A DNA stretch of 64,000 nt from an uncultured Campylobacter sp. (GCA_937990735.1 CALKQT010000029.1:1-64000), one strand, 5' to 3'; numbered from the stretch's first letter, positions 16,749 through 25,942 are shown. Numbers and translations are program-made. The notes: generated from the sequence alone by a model not told the origin.

Positions 16749-17693
16749 ATGAAATTCGCTTTTATCTTCCCCGGACAGGGCTGCCAAAGCGTAGGCATGG
16801 GCAGGGAGTTTTACGAAAACTCCGCTTCTGCGTGCGCGCTTTTGGATGAGGCTTCAGACTTTACCGGTATCGATTTTAAAAATTTACTATTTGAGCCTAA
16901 CGACAAGCTCGACGTTTCGGAATTTACGCAGCCTGCTATCGCGCTAAATTCTATGATGGCGCTTGCGGCGCTGCAAGAAAGGCTGGATCAAGAAAAGCTT
17001 AACATCGCTCCGCAGTTTTTGCTCGGACACTCGCTGGGCGAGTTTAGCGCGCTAAGCGCTGCGGGAGGCATAGAGCCCAAAGAGATGCTAAAGCTAGTAA
17101 ATATTCGCGGCAGGCTTATGCAGAGCGCCTGCGAGGGCAAAGGCGCCGGAATGATGGTGATCTTGGCTCTTGCCGACGAGGCGGTCGAAAAAATTTGCGC
17201 GGATGCGACGAGCGCAGGCAAGCAGGTTTGGGCGGCGAATTATAACTGCGACGGGCAGATCGTAGTTGCGGGCAAAAAAGATGATCTCGCAGCACTCGAG
17301 GGCGAGTTTAAAGCCGCGGGCGCAAAGCGCGCGATGCTACTTAATATGAGCGTCGCGAGCCACTGCCCTATGCTACAAAGCGCCAGCAACGAGCTTTTGG
17401 AATTTTTACGCCCCGCGCTAAAAGAGAGCTTTGCCCCCGTCATCGCTAACGCCACGGCGCGCGCATATAGGACGAAATCCGAAGCGCTAGAGCTGCTGAA
17501 AGCCCAGCTTATCGGCCCCGTACTTTACAAGCAAAGTATCAAAAATTATGAGAGCGAGGCGGACTGCTTCGTCGAGTTCGGCGCGGCGGTTTTAAAAGGG
17601 ATAAACAAAAAGATCACGCAAAAGCCGACTTTCAGCATCACGGATCTTGCGAGCCTAGACGAGTTTCTGAAATTTGCAAAGGAGAACGAATGA
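16749..17693 (+). CDS. fabD: malonyl CoA-acyl carrier protein transacylase
   Basis: Loads malonyl groups onto ACP for fatty-acid synthesis. I take the ATG at 16749 (MKFAFIFPGQGCQSVGMGREF), which is where family similarity starts, and not the upstream in-frame start inside slyD. Nucleophile Ser95 lies in GHSLGEFSAL; a second active-site block is MSVASHCPML. 314 residues. Overlaps mtnN by 4 bp. Confidence 0.96.
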   Translation: MKFAFIFPGQGCQSVGMGREFYENSASACALLDEASDFTGIDFKNLLFEPNDKLDVSEFTQPAIALNSMMALAALQERLDQEKLNIAPQFLLGHSLGEFSALSAAGGIEPKEMLKLVNIRGRLMQSACEGKGAGMMVILALADEAVEKICADATSAGKQVWAANYNCDGQIVVAGKKDDLAALEGEFKAAGAKRAMLLNMSVASHCPMLQSASNELLEFLRPALKESFAPVIANATARAYRTKSEALELLKAQLIGPVLYKQSIKNYESEADCFVEFGAAVLKGINKKITQKPTFSITDLASLDEFLKFAKENE

Positions 17694-18388
17694 AAGTAGC
17701 GATCTTGGGCGCTATGCCCGAAGAGATCGAGCCGCTGCTATCCGCACTGCGCGAGCGGGGCGTGAGCGTGGATGCTACGGAGCATGCGAATAATAAATTC
17801 TACGCCGCCAAGCTTAACGGTCACGATCTAGTGATCGCATATTCGAAGATCGGCAAGGTAAATTCCGCTCTAACGGCTACGGTTATGATCGAGAAATTCG
17901 GCGCGCGCGCGCTCATTTTTACGGGCGTTGCGGGGGCTTTGAAGCGCGGCATTAAGATCGGCGAAATTTTATACGCCACCTCGCTCGTGCAGCACGATCT
18001 GGATATCACGGCGTTTGGGCATCCGCACGGATTCGTGCCTGGAAGTAAAATTTCAGTCCAAACCGACGCGAAGCTAAATTCCATAGCGCAAACCGTCGCC
18101 GAGCAGCTTGGCATCACGCTAAAATCGGGCATTATCGCTAGCGGCGATCAGTTCGTAAGCGGCGAGGAGCGCAAGAGCTGGATCGAGCGGACGTTTGACG
18201 CAAGCGCGGTCGAGATGGAGGGGGCGAGCGTGGCGCAGGTGTGCGACGCGCTGGGCGTGCCGTTTTGCGTGCTGCGCGCGATAAGCGACGAGGCGGGGCA
18301 TAAAGCCGAGTTCGACTTTGACGAGTTTATGGTAAAAAGCGCGCAGACGAGCGCAAATTTCGTCCTAAAAATGATCGAAAGGTTATGA
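17690..18388 (+). CDS. mtnN: 5'-methylthioadenosine/S-adenosylhomocysteine nucleosidase
   Basis: Cleaves MTA and SAH, and in Campylobacter also the futalosine-pathway intermediate of menaquinone synthesis. MKVAILGAMPEEIEPLL at the start, FTGVAGAL, IASGDQFV and the adenine-site block VEMEGASVAQVC are all present. 232 residues. Overlaps fabD and ttcA by 4 bp each. Confidence 0.95.
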   Translation: MKVAILGAMPEEIEPLLSALRERGVSVDATEHANNKFYAAKLNGHDLVIAYSKIGKVNSALTATVMIEKFGARALIFTGVAGALKRGIKIGEILYATSLVQHDLDITAFGHPHGFVPGSKISVQTDAKLNSIAQTVAEQLGITLKSGIIASGDQFVSGEERKSWIERTFDASAVEMEGASVAQVCDALGVPFCVLRAISDEAGHKAEFDFDEFMVKSAQTSANFVLKMIERL

Positions 18389-19134
18389 TAAACCTCTCTA
18401 AAAATTTGCTTCGTAAGGTCGGACAAACCAACGCCAAATACCAGATGTTCGAGCGTGGCGATAAAATTTTACTAGCTCTTAGCGGCGGCAAGGATAGCAT
18501 GAGCTTGGCGCACGTGCTGAAACACTTCCAAAGCGTAAGCCCGCTAGATTGGGAGTTTCGAGCTGTTACCGTCACCTATGGTATCGGCGAGGACCTGCGC
18601 GAGATAAGCGCCCATTTTAAAGAGCATGAGATCCCCTACGAGATAATCGATACCAAAATTTTTGAATTCGGCAAGGAGAAGATCCGCGCAAACACCACGT
18701 TTTGCAGCTTTTGTTCGCGTATGAGGCGCGGATACATCTACTCTTACGCGCTCGAACACGGCTTTAATAAGATCGCCATCGCTCACCACCTCGACGACGC
18801 CGCGGAGAGCTTTTTTATGAATTTCACCTTCAACGGCGCGCTTCGAACTCTCGCTCCGCGCTATGTCGCCGAAAACGGGCTCGTGATCATCCGTCCGTTC
18901 ATTCTTGCGCGCGAGCGCCAAATCGCCGCCTGTGCTAGAGATAACGAGCTTCCAATCATGCGCGAGGAGGAGGTCTGCCCCGCGAAGCAATACGGCGGCA
19001 AGGAACCCACCGCGCGTGCCGCTACGAAGGAGCTTTTGGCGCAGTACGAAAAGACCCATCCGAGGTTTTTTATCAGCCTGCAAGCCGCTTTCGCCAACAT
19101 CCACGAAGAGACCTTTTTCGAGCCTAAATTTTAA
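18385..19134 (+). CDS. ttcA: tRNA 2-thiocytidine biosynthesis protein TtcA
   Basis: Iron-sulfur enzyme that thiolates cytidine 32 of tRNA using ATP. PP-loop SGGKDS at residues 33-38, the iron-sulfur ligand pair CSFCSRMRRG, AHHLDDAAESFFMNFTF, and a later Cys in MREEEVCPAK that would be the third ligand. 249 residues. Last gene of the long first co-directional run; a 1.1-kb gene-free stretch follows. Confidence 0.93.
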   Translation: MINLSKNLLRKVGQTNAKYQMFERGDKILLALSGGKDSMSLAHVLKHFQSVSPLDWEFRAVTVTYGIGEDLREISAHFKEHEIPYEIIDTKIFEFGKEKIRANTTFCSFCSRMRRGYIYSYALEHGFNKIAIAHHLDDAAESFFMNFTFNGALRTLAPRYVAENGLVIIRPFILARERQIAACARDNELPIMREEEVCPAKQYGGKEPTARAATKELLAQYEKTHPRFFISLQAAFANIHEETFFEPKF

Positions 19135-20196
19135 AATTTTAGCGGTTTGCACTCCTTCACTCAAACGAATTCAAAGCGCGCAGTTCTTGCGATAACATGA
19201 GTTTGGTGCGCCTAGTTCGATTTTTTGGCTTGAATGAGCCTGACGCACGCAGAGCGGTTATCTTCCCCCGTGCTCGAACGAGCTGTGAGCCGCAGCGTAG
19301 GCAATTATGCCCTGGGTATGAGTTGTGCACGAGCCGCGGCGAATAGCTATCCCCCTGCGTCTAAGAAGCCGTGTGTGCGAGCAGTTGTACTTCTGCGTCC
19401 GAAGCTGTGCGCGCGAGTGATTGCGCTCCTGCATCCGAAGCTGTGCGCACGATCGGTTACGCCCTCTGCGCTCGAGAAGCTACGAGCGATAGTAGGTCGT
19501 GCGTTGCTTGTATCTGTTTTTGCGAAACAGCCGCGGCTGTTTTCGGCGCCGCCCTCTCGTCTTGCTCAAAAGCCGCCCGTACCAAGCGGAGCCTTACGAG
19601 CGAGCGTTATGGACTTGCAAAGCTTGCGCGAAAGATAGTTGTAGAAATTCCATTTCAAAAAAATATTTTAGAAATTTTATCTCGCAAAATTTCGCTTAAA
19701 ATTTTAACGAAGTCCGATTCAAAACTCCGATGAAGCCGAATTATGAAATTTTACCCCGCAAAATTTTAAAATTTTATCGGCAGACTATAGTTTGAAGTGC
19801 ATTTGCAGATCTGATCGTCGTGCGCCGTAAATTTAAACCGCTCGCCCATTCCGCAAAACGTTTCAGAAATTTTACTTCGCAAAATTTTAAAATTTTAACG
19901 AAGCCGAATTCAAAATTCAAGCGGAGCCAAATTTTAAAATTTTATCGGAGCAAAATTCTAAAATTTCACGCAGCCGAATTTACGCTCTCGTTTCATAAAC
20001 GTTACATTTTGAAATTTCGCCGCTCGCTCTCGGTTAAATTTCACGCCGCTTTAAAGCTACTCAAAACCTCCGCTGTCGCGCGCGTAGATTAAATTTTAAA
20101 ATTTCGCGGGCGCCGCATTGCTTCTCAAATTTGCACACCGCGAAATTTTAACCGATTTTCGCTCCGAAATTTATGCCGCATTAACCGCCGCGGATA
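19135..20196. other. 1.1-kb gene-free spacer
   Basis: No convincing gene. The first half is G+C-rich and holds an imperfect tandem repeat; the second half (about 19640-20190) is a dense run of AAATTT/AAAATTTT words separated by GC-rich tetramers. Open frames of 60-134 codons here have no RBS and no domain. Confidence 0.7.
19355..19500. repeat. imperfect tandem repeat, 36-39 bp unit
   Basis: Four degenerate copies beginning CTGCGT/CTGCAT/CTGCGC at 19355, 19394, 19430 and 19467, sharing a CTGCGTCCGAAGCTGTGCGC-like core. Spacings 39, 36 and 37 bp. Confidence 0.6.
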
Positions 20197-20202
20197 TATA
20201 AT
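20197..20202 (+). promoter_or_regulatory. -10 box for the aldehyde dehydrogenase gene
   Basis: TATAAT 32 bp before the ATG, followed by TAAGGAG at 20224-20230 as the ribosome site. Confidence 0.55.
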
Positions 20203-20234
20203 AGCGAATGTCATATTTCACGTAAGGAGTAAGC

Positions 20235-21701
20235 ATGGCTACAATCCAACCAAGCTATAAGCTTTTTATCGACGGCGAGTTTGTGGGTGCCGAAGGCGGC
20301 GCGAGCCTAGACGTTTTTAATCCCGCTACCGGCGAGAAAATTTCAAAGATCGCAGATGCTAGCAAGGCGGACGTCGATAGAGCGGTCGCCGCGGCGCGCA
20401 AGGCGTTTGAGAGCTTTCGCCGCACTAGCGTTTATGAGCGCAGTGCGCTGTTAAATAAGATCGCCGACGTCCTAGAGCAAAACGCCGAGTTCATCGCCAC
20501 CGTAGAGACTATCGACAACGGCAAGCCGATCCGCGAGACGCGCGCGGTCGACGTAGCGTGGTCGATCGAGCATTTCCGCTATTTTGCGGGCGTGATCTTA
20601 GGCGAGGAGGGCAGCGCCAATATGTTAAAAGAGCGCTATCTATCCGTCGTCTTGCGTGAGCCGATCGGCGTAGTAGGACAGATCGTGCCGTGGAATTTCC
20701 CGTTTTTGATGGGCGCGTGGAAGCTCGCTCCGTTACTTGCCGCGGGCGATACGTGCGTATTTAAGCCAAGCTCCGAAACCAGCCTTAGTATTTTGGAGTT
20801 TATCCGCCTAATCGCGCCGCTGCTTCCAAAAGGCGTCATCAACGTCATAACCGGTAAGGGAAGCAAGGCAGGCGAGTTCGTCCGCACTCACAAAGGGCTT
20901 GATAAGCTCGCATTCACAGGCTCTACCGAGGTCGGCAGAGGCATCGCGCTAGCCGCGGCGCAAAAGATCATCCCCGCTACGCTTGAGCTTGGTGGCAAGA
21001 GCGCAAATATCATCTTTGATGATTGCGATTTCGACGTTGCGATCGACGGCGTGCAGCTGGGGATCCTTTTCAACCAAGGCCAGGTCTGCTGCGCGGGAAG
21101 TAGAATTTTTGTGCAGGAGGGCATCTACGATAAATTCGTACCGGCGCTCGTGGAGAAATTTAAGCGCATCAAAGTAGGCGATCCGCTCGATCCGAACACC
21201 CAGATGGGATGCCAGATCAACAAAAAGCAAGCCGATAAAATTTTAGAGTACGTAAAAATCGGCGTAGAGGAGGGCGCTAAGATCGCCGTGGGCGGCAAGC
21301 GACACAGCGCGGGAGAGGCTTTCGTCGAGCCTACGCTACTCGTGGACGTGCACAACGACATGCGCGTGGCGCAGGAGGAGATCTTCGGTCCTGTGGGCGT
21401 CGTGATTAAATTTAAAGATCAAGACGAGCTCGTCCGCATGGCAAACGACAGCCTCTACGGACTCGGCGGCGCCGTATTTACGCGCGACATCGCAAAAGCG
21501 CTCACGGTCGCACGCCTGCTTGAGACGGGTCGAGTGTGGGTCAATACCTACAACCAGATCCACGCGGGCGCGCCGTTTGGCGGCTACAAAGAATCAGGCA
21601 TCGGTCGCGAGACGCACAAGATGATCCTGGAGCACTATACCCAGACCAAAAACATCTACATCGACACGATCTCTAAACCGAGCGGCTTTTACGAGCAGTA
21701 A
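20235..21701 (+). CDS. NAD(P)-dependent aldehyde dehydrogenase
   Basis: Oxidises an aldehyde to the acid; substrate cannot be told. Conserved blocks in order: VFNPATGE, VETIDNGKPIRET, GQIVPWNFP (cofactor side), FTGSTEVGRG, LELGGKSAN with the general-base Glu, GQVCCAG with catalytic Cys285, and EIFGPV. 488 residues, the normal length. Stands alone with its own promoter and a hairpin terminator. Confidence 0.93.
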   Translation: MATIQPSYKLFIDGEFVGAEGGASLDVFNPATGEKISKIADASKADVDRAVAAARKAFESFRRTSVYERSALLNKIADVLEQNAEFIATVETIDNGKPIRETRAVDVAWSIEHFRYFAGVILGEEGSANMLKERYLSVVLREPIGVVGQIVPWNFPFLMGAWKLAPLLAAGDTCVFKPSSETSLSILEFIRLIAPLLPKGVINVITGKGSKAGEFVRTHKGLDKLAFTGSTEVGRGIALAAAQKIIPATLELGGKSANIIFDDCDFDVAIDGVQLGILFNQGQVCCAGSRIFVQEGIYDKFVPALVEKFKRIKVGDPLDPNTQMGCQINKKQADKILEYVKIGVEEGAKIAVGGKRHSAGEAFVEPTLLVDVHNDMRVAQEEIFGPVGVVIKFKDQDELVRMANDSLYGLGGAVFTRDIAKALTVARLLETGRVWVNTYNQIHAGAPFGGYKESGIGRETHKMILEHYTQTKNIYIDTISKPSGFYEQ

Positions 21702-21717
21702 GGGCTTAGCGCGGTAT

Positions 21718-21741
21718 CTCGGGCGGTTTGCGCCGCCCGAG
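21718..21741. terminator. bidirectional hairpin between convergent genes
   Basis: CTCGGGCGG-tttgcg-CCGCCCGAG, nine perfect G+C-rich pairs, then AGTTTATT on the plus strand. Serves the aldehyde dehydrogenase gene and probably the convergent lipoprotein operon. Confidence 0.8.
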
Positions 21742-21744
21742 AGT

Positions 21745-22128
21745 TTATTCTGCCTGACTCGATTGAGTATTTAATTTTAAGATTAATATAGGCTCATCAT
21801 TTGGTAGTAAATTTTTATTTGCTAACCTTATGCCTTTATAAACATTTATCGTGATTTTAACATTTGGCATGTCTGTAACCTTTGAAAAATTATTTAAGAG
21901 CAACTTTATATCATCATCTCTAGCGCCATAAATGTTTACTATGCTCTCATATCTATCGGTAATTTTTCCACAAGACCAAGAACCGCCTAGATGATTTAAA
22001 TCTCTTATTCCTTCAAATATTATTTCTTCTGCTTTGTCGTTGTACTGATTCCGGCACTCCCTACTGTCGCAGCCGAATAATATAAATACGGCAACTATCA
22101 AAAAGAAACACTTTGTAAATTTCAGCAT
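21745..22128 (-). CDS. small Cys-containing lipoprotein, paralogue A
   Basis: 127-residue predicted lipoprotein: hydrophobic N-terminus ending in ILFGC (lipobox), then CDSRECRNQYNDKAEEII, a Trp-Ser-Cys-Gly motif and PNVKITINVY. No family recognised. It is the last gene of a four-gene minus-strand operon (88-aa membrane protein, 162-aa membrane protein, two lipoproteins) that is visibly richer in A+T than its surroundings. Its closest relative in the window is the gene directly upstream, so a tandem duplication is likely. Confidence 0.7.
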   Translation of the reverse strand: MLKFTKCFFLIVAVFILFGCDSRECRNQYNDKAEEIIFEGIRDLNHLGGSWSCGKITDRYESIVNIYGARDDDIKLLLNNFSKVTDMPNVKITINVYKGIRLANKNLLPNDEPILILKLNTQSSQAE

Positions 22129-22207
22129 TTCATTTTCCTTAATTTGATTTTGTGTCTAATTTTACGGTTAATATATTCTTGCTAAATGGCGGCGGAGTTT
22201 TGCTGCC

Positions 22208-22552
22208 CTATTTCCAATATCTCTCATAAACCGATATAGTAATTTTGACATTTGGAATTTGTGCCGCTTCTGCTACATTCTTTAATAAAGCTTCTAAATC
22301 ATCGTTGCTAGGTCCGTAAAAATTTATGAAGTATTCATAGTTGTCAATAGACCCGCACGTCCAATCTCTATTTTCCTTATCCTTTAAATTATCGGTTATA
22401 ATAGAAAACGCCTTATTATTGTATTCGTTGCGGCATTCATTACCGTCGCAGCCGAATAGAACAATCGCAAAAAATATTGCAACAAGAAATTTTATGGCGA
22501 AATTAAAAAATCCGCCTGTTTTTATAGTTTGACAACTGCGATCGCAACCCAT
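22208..22552 (-). CDS. small Cys-containing lipoprotein, paralogue B, cut short by an in-frame amber codon
   Basis: 114-residue predicted lipoprotein (VLFGC lipobox at about residue 35) sharing CDGNECRNEYNNKAF, WTCGS and PNVKITISVY with the next gene. It ends at a TAG (22208-22210), but the same frame continues to a TAA at 22139-22141 and there encodes KTPPPFSKNILTVKLDTKSN, which matches the tail of paralogue A (ILILKLNTQ). The gene therefore looks like a 3'-truncated copy produced by one nonsense change. A GAGGAG ribosome site precedes the ATG. Confidence 0.65.
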   Translation of the reverse strand: MGCDRSCQTIKTGGFFNFAIKFLVAIFFAIVLFGCDGNECRNEYNNKAFSIITDNLKDKENRDWTCGSIDNYEYFINFYGPSNDDLEALLKNVAEAAQIPNVKITISVYERYWK

Positions 22553-22572
22553 TTTCGCTCCTCATACAAAAT

Positions 22573-23061
22573 TTATTCATATTTAAAATTTTTAAAATTG
22601 AAATATCTTACATTGCGTTCTTTTAGTAGAATTTCCAGCTTTTCAAAATCATCGCTCGCTATGTAGTCCATCGGTATAGAGATTGAGCCTAGATAAATCA
22701 ATATATCATAAATCTTCGGCTTAAGCCTTATGGCTAAAATTTGTTTAAATGATATAGGGATTTTATATGCGGTGAATTCCTTTATATCTGTAAGCATGAT
22801 AATTTTTTCCCAGAAAAAATATTTCACGACCATACGATCATCGTAACACGCAATAAATTTAAAGCAATTCGGGATAATCTCTGCGTAAAAAAGCCCGATT
22901 AGCATCACCCAGCCTACGATAGGCGCATAAGGCTTGTCAAGCATTATAAAAACAATGGCGAGATAAAATTGCAAAATTTTAACTACCGCATAAAAAGGTC
23001 CGTAAAAACGCCTCGCCCTTTTTACGATTAGCAGCGGCTCATCCGGTTTGGTATCGTTCAT
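22573..23061 (-). CDS. two-helix membrane protein of unknown function
   Basis: 162 residues: a charged N-terminus, two adjacent membrane helices (about 27-41 and 47-65) and a C-terminal cytoplasmic domain with alternating hydrophobic strands (VVKYFFWEKIIML, AIRLKPKIYDILIY) resembling small bacterial PH-like domains. No enzyme motif. AAGGAA ribosome site. Same AT-rich operon as the lipoproteins. The 62419-62988 gene has the same architecture, though I see no clear sequence identity. Confidence 0.65.
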   Translation of the reverse strand: MNDTKPDEPLLIVKRARRFYGPFYAVVKILQFYLAIVFIMLDKPYAPIVGWVMLIGLFYAEIIPNCFKFIACYDDRMVVKYFFWEKIIMLTDIKEFTAYKIPISFKQILAIRLKPKIYDILIYLGSISIPMDYIASDDFEKLEILLKERNVRYFNFKNFKYE

Positions 23062-23085
23062 TTGGAATTCCTTGATTTTCCAAAT

Positions 23086-23352
23086 TTAATAAACAAATAT
23101 TTTTAATATTAATGCAAAAAGTCCCAAATAAATGCAAAAATAGGCAATAAATGAGATTACGCAATAAAATACGCCTATAAATTTGTGTGCAAAACCTAAA
23201 TTTTCTTTGGTTTCTTTCACAGACTCAATCAATACATTAAAATCAAAAAAATGCTTTATATAATTACCCTTTACATAAACGCTATTGAGCAAAATCACGC
23301 CAAGTAGCAGAAACATAAACCAGCCTCTAGCCAGATCATAATAAATGCCCAT
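23086..23352 (-). CDS. small membrane protein of unknown function
   Basis: 88 residues, with one N-terminal helix (about 11-28) and a strong C-terminal helix (about 63-86, rich in Tyr, Phe and Ile). GGAGG ribosome site directly upstream of the ATG. First gene of the AT-rich minus-strand operon. No family recognised. Confidence 0.6.
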   Translation of the reverse strand: MGIYYDLARGWFMFLLLGVILLNSVYVKGNYIKHFFDFNVLIESVKETKENLGFAHKFIGVFYCVISFIAYFCIYLGLFALILKIFVY

Positions 23353-23800
23353 TTGTCCTCCGTTTATATAAAATATTCAGGCGAATTTTAACTTCACTGC
23401 GCTTACGCAGCGTTTAAATTTAATCTCGTTGCGGCTACGGCTAAATTTTAAAATTTCAAGCTTGCCGTTTTAAAGAGCCGTCATCTGTGCGAGTGAGCGT
23501 AGGCGGATGTATGCAAGAAACAACCTCGGCGCTGTTTTATCGCGAGCCCCGTTCGCATCAAGTCATACCGAGCCGCGCTAAGCCTCAAAACTCACGCGAT
23601 TTCTAATTTTGCTATCGAGCCGCACCGAAGTCCGCAGCCAAACTCGCGCGGCGAAAATCTAAATTTACGCTATAATCTTGCAAAGCGGAGCGTAGAACTC
23701 CTGCTGCGCGTATGCGATGAAATTTAAACAAAGGCTCGCGAATGCGGGCTTCTTAGCTTTCGCACGGCTGCGGCGTAACGCTAAATTTAACGGAGGGAGC
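23353..23800. other. spacer between divergent units
   Basis: No gene recognised. Contains several AAATTT words (23390-23460) and a G+C-rich half with no repeat. The thiL frame is open upstream of 23801 but has no start support. Confidence 0.6.
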
Positions 23801-25072
23801 ATGGATAAAGAGCGGTATATTTTTGAGAAATTTAGATCGAAGTTTAACGGCGATGATTGCGCCGTAATCGGCGAGCGGGCGTATTGCAAGGACCTTTTCG
23901 TCGAGGGCGTGCACTTTCGCCGCGGCTGGCTGAGCCTGCGCGAGATAGGCGCAAAGGCGATGCTCGTAAACATCTCGGACATGATCGCGACGAATGCGCG
24001 CGCTAAATACGCCCTGCTGGGGCTTGCGCTGCCGCGCGAGATCGGCACGCGCGAGATCGACGAGCTGTGCGCGGGCGTGAGCGAAACGGCGCGCGAGTGG
24101 GGCATACGGATCATAGGCGGCGACACGATCGGCTCGGATCGCATCGCGCTTAGCGTGAGTCTGATTGGCAAGTGCAAGCGCCCCGTGTTTCGCAGCGGCG
24201 CGCGCGTGGGCGATCTCATCGCACATACGGGCGAGCTAGGCAGCGTCGGGCGCGATCTGGCGGTGCTTTTAAGAGATGAAATTTCGCCCGCTAGCTCGCA
24301 GACGCAAAACCGAAACGATAAAATTTCGTCGGTGCAAAGCTCAATCACCGTGCCGCAGGGTCTGAACGCCGAGGCTTCGGCGACACAAAATCCTGGCGAT
24401 GAGGTGCGAAGCTCGGACGATAAAATTTTACCTGCGCATGCCGAGCTACAGAACCTAGACGCTGAAACTTCGGCAATACAAATTTTGGATCTTGAGCCGC
24501 AAAGTCTGGACGATAAAATTTTGCCTGCGCGCGCCGAGCCGCAGAGCCTGGACGCCGAAACTTCGGCGCAAAATTCCGTGTCACGAAGCGGAGAGGATCG
24601 CAAGAGCCCTACGGCGCAAAGCTCCGCATGCGAAAATTCTATGTTGCAAAGCTTTGCAGGCGAAAATCCTGTGCCGGGTAGTGGCTCATATCGCTTGTGC
24701 GAGGATCTGCGCGCAAAAATTTCAAAAAATTCGCGCTTCGTTAGGCCCGTTTTGCGCGATAAGTTTTTTTACAAGGCGGCGAAGTTCATCAGCGCGGCGA
24801 TGGACATTAGCGACGGGCTCGCACAGGACTTGCCCCGCCTACTGGAGGCTAGCGGCGTGGGTGCGCGCTGGACCGCCCGCCCTAGCGAGGCTGCGCTACA
24901 AAGCGGCGAGGAGTACGAGATTTTGTTCAGCTTCGCGCCGAAGTTTTTGCCTAAAATCTACGCGATTGCCGCTAAAACGGGTGTTTCGATCAATATCATC
25001 GCCGAGGTTTGCCCGCGCACGCCGCAAAGCTCGATGGAATTTCGCGGCAGCTCGCACCACTTCGCGCCTTGA
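23801..25072 (+). CDS. thiL: thiamine-monophosphate kinase with a repeat expansion
   Basis: Phosphorylates TMP to thiamine pyrophosphate. I chose the ATG at 23801 because CGGAGGGA precedes it. The N-domain shows GDDCAVI, SLREIGAKAMLVNISDM and GIRIIGGDTIGSD; the C-domain resumes with AMDISDGLAQDLPRLLEASG and SGEEYEILF. Between them, residues about 165-300 are a low-complexity insert with three in-frame units (31-34 residues) containing DDKILPA and LDAETSA. At 423 residues it is about 100-150 longer than usual. Catalytic blocks flank the insert intact, so function is likely kept. Confidence 0.88.
   Translation: MDKERYIFEKFRSKFNGDDCAVIGERAYCKDLFVEGVHFRRGWLSLREIGAKAMLVNISDMIATNARAKYALLGLALPREIGTREIDELCAGVSETAREWGIRIIGGDTIGSDRIALSVSLIGKCKRPVFRSGARVGDLIAHTGELGSVGRDLAVLLRDEISPASSQTQNRNDKISSVQSSITVPQGLNAEASATQNPGDEVRSSDDKILPAHAELQNLDAETSAIQILDLEPQSLDDKILPARAEPQSLDAETSAQNSVSRSGEDRKSPTAQSSACENSMLQSFAGENPVPGSGSYRLCEDLRAKISKNSRFVRPVLRDKFFYKAAKFISAAMDISDGLAQDLPRLLEASGVGARWTARPSEAALQSGEEYEILFSFAPKFLPKIYAIAAKTGVSINIIAEVCPRTPQSSMEFRGSSHHFAP
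24314..24600. repeat. in-frame minisatellite inside thiL
   Basis: Imperfect tandem units starting at 24314, 24416 and 24509 (spacings 102 and 93 bp, both multiples of three), each opening with (A/G)ACGATAAAATTT. The unit also gives an open shadow frame on the minus strand. Confidence 0.75.
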
Positions 25073-25504
25073 AATTTGCCGCAGCCGCTTTAAATTTTAA
25101 GGTACGGGATTTGAATTTCTCCGGGGAATTCGCACGCAAAGTAGCAAATCGCTTTATTGCGCAGCGGGCAAGCCGATTAAAATTTTAAATTTACCGCTCG
25201 CACGGCGCCTCAAGCCTTGTGATTAAATTTCATAAATCAGCGCAGACGGCGTACATCGCGGCTCCGTGCACGTTAAATCATACGATACGCACGCTAAAAT
25301 TTTGCATCGCGCGGCGCGAAATTTAAAATTCCGCAAAATGCCGTAATTTTTAAAAAATTTCACGAAATTTTGCGGAGCCGTAGAAATTTGCTGAGGCGCG
25401 GAATTTTATAGAGCCGAGGAATTTGGAATTTAAAATTTCACCCCTTCACGTAGCCTACACGCAAGCTCGCTATCATACTGCTACAAAATTTACAAAGGAG
25501 CCGT
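25073..25504. other. RAATTY-rich spacer
   Basis: No gene recognised. Dense AAATTT, GAATTT and AAATTC words, especially 25310-25440, alternating with short GC-rich words. An AAAGGAG ribosome site for the next gene is at the right end. Confidence 0.65.
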
Positions 25505-25942
25505 ATGAGGGAGATCATAAAAAAATTTGTCGCAGGCGATGCGGATATTATATTCGCTAGACTTTCCGTTATCATCGTGCTTGCCGTGATGGGCAACTAC
25601 AAGTGGTTTGAGTTTGAAGTGGAGGCTTTAAAGCCGCTCTTTTCGCAGACGTGGCTTTCGTGTTTGCCCTCAGCGCTCGGGGACGCCGGCGCGAGCTATT
25701 TTTTGGGCGTGGTGGAGACCGTGGGCTATCTCTCGCTCATCGCAGGCTTTTTCAAGCCGAAGGCGGGCATCGTGGGCGATCTCATCGTGATCGTCATGGC
25801 GTTTACTACGCTCAGCCTACTGCCGCAGCTAGGTAAGATCGACGGCTTTATCTTTAAAGACCTTTTCTTACTAGGCCTTGGCTTGGTGCTGCTAAAATAC
25901 GACCTGGCGCGCCTTTGCCGCGGAGAAAAAAGCTGCGATTGA
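25505..25942 (+). CDS. YkgB/RclC-like (DUF417) membrane protein
   Basis: 145-residue integral membrane protein with about four helices. NYKWFEFEVEALKPLFSQTW, then VETVGYLSLIAGFF and VIVMAFTTLSLL, resemble the DUF417 family that includes RclC of the reactive-chlorine response; the molecular role is unknown. Single gene, strong ribosome site, no regulator beside it. Confidence 0.78.
   Translation: MREIIKKFVAGDADIIFARLSVIIVLAVMGNYKWFEFEVEALKPLFSQTWLSCLPSALGDAGASYFLGVVETVGYLSLIAGFFKPKAGIVGDLIVIVMAFTTLSLLPQLGKIDGFIFKDLFLLGLGLVLLKYDLARLCRGEKSCD

Noticed and set aside
19234..20092. Several 60-134-codon frames in the spacer after ttcA
   Set aside because: No ribosome sites, no recognisable domains, frames overlap each other, and the sequence is tandem repeat plus RAATTY filler.
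23665..24603. 312-codon open frame on the minus strand across thiL
   Set aside because: It is the shadow of the thiL minisatellite: the same repeat units keep both strands open. No ribosome site, no domain, Cys/Arg/Ser-rich artefact composition.
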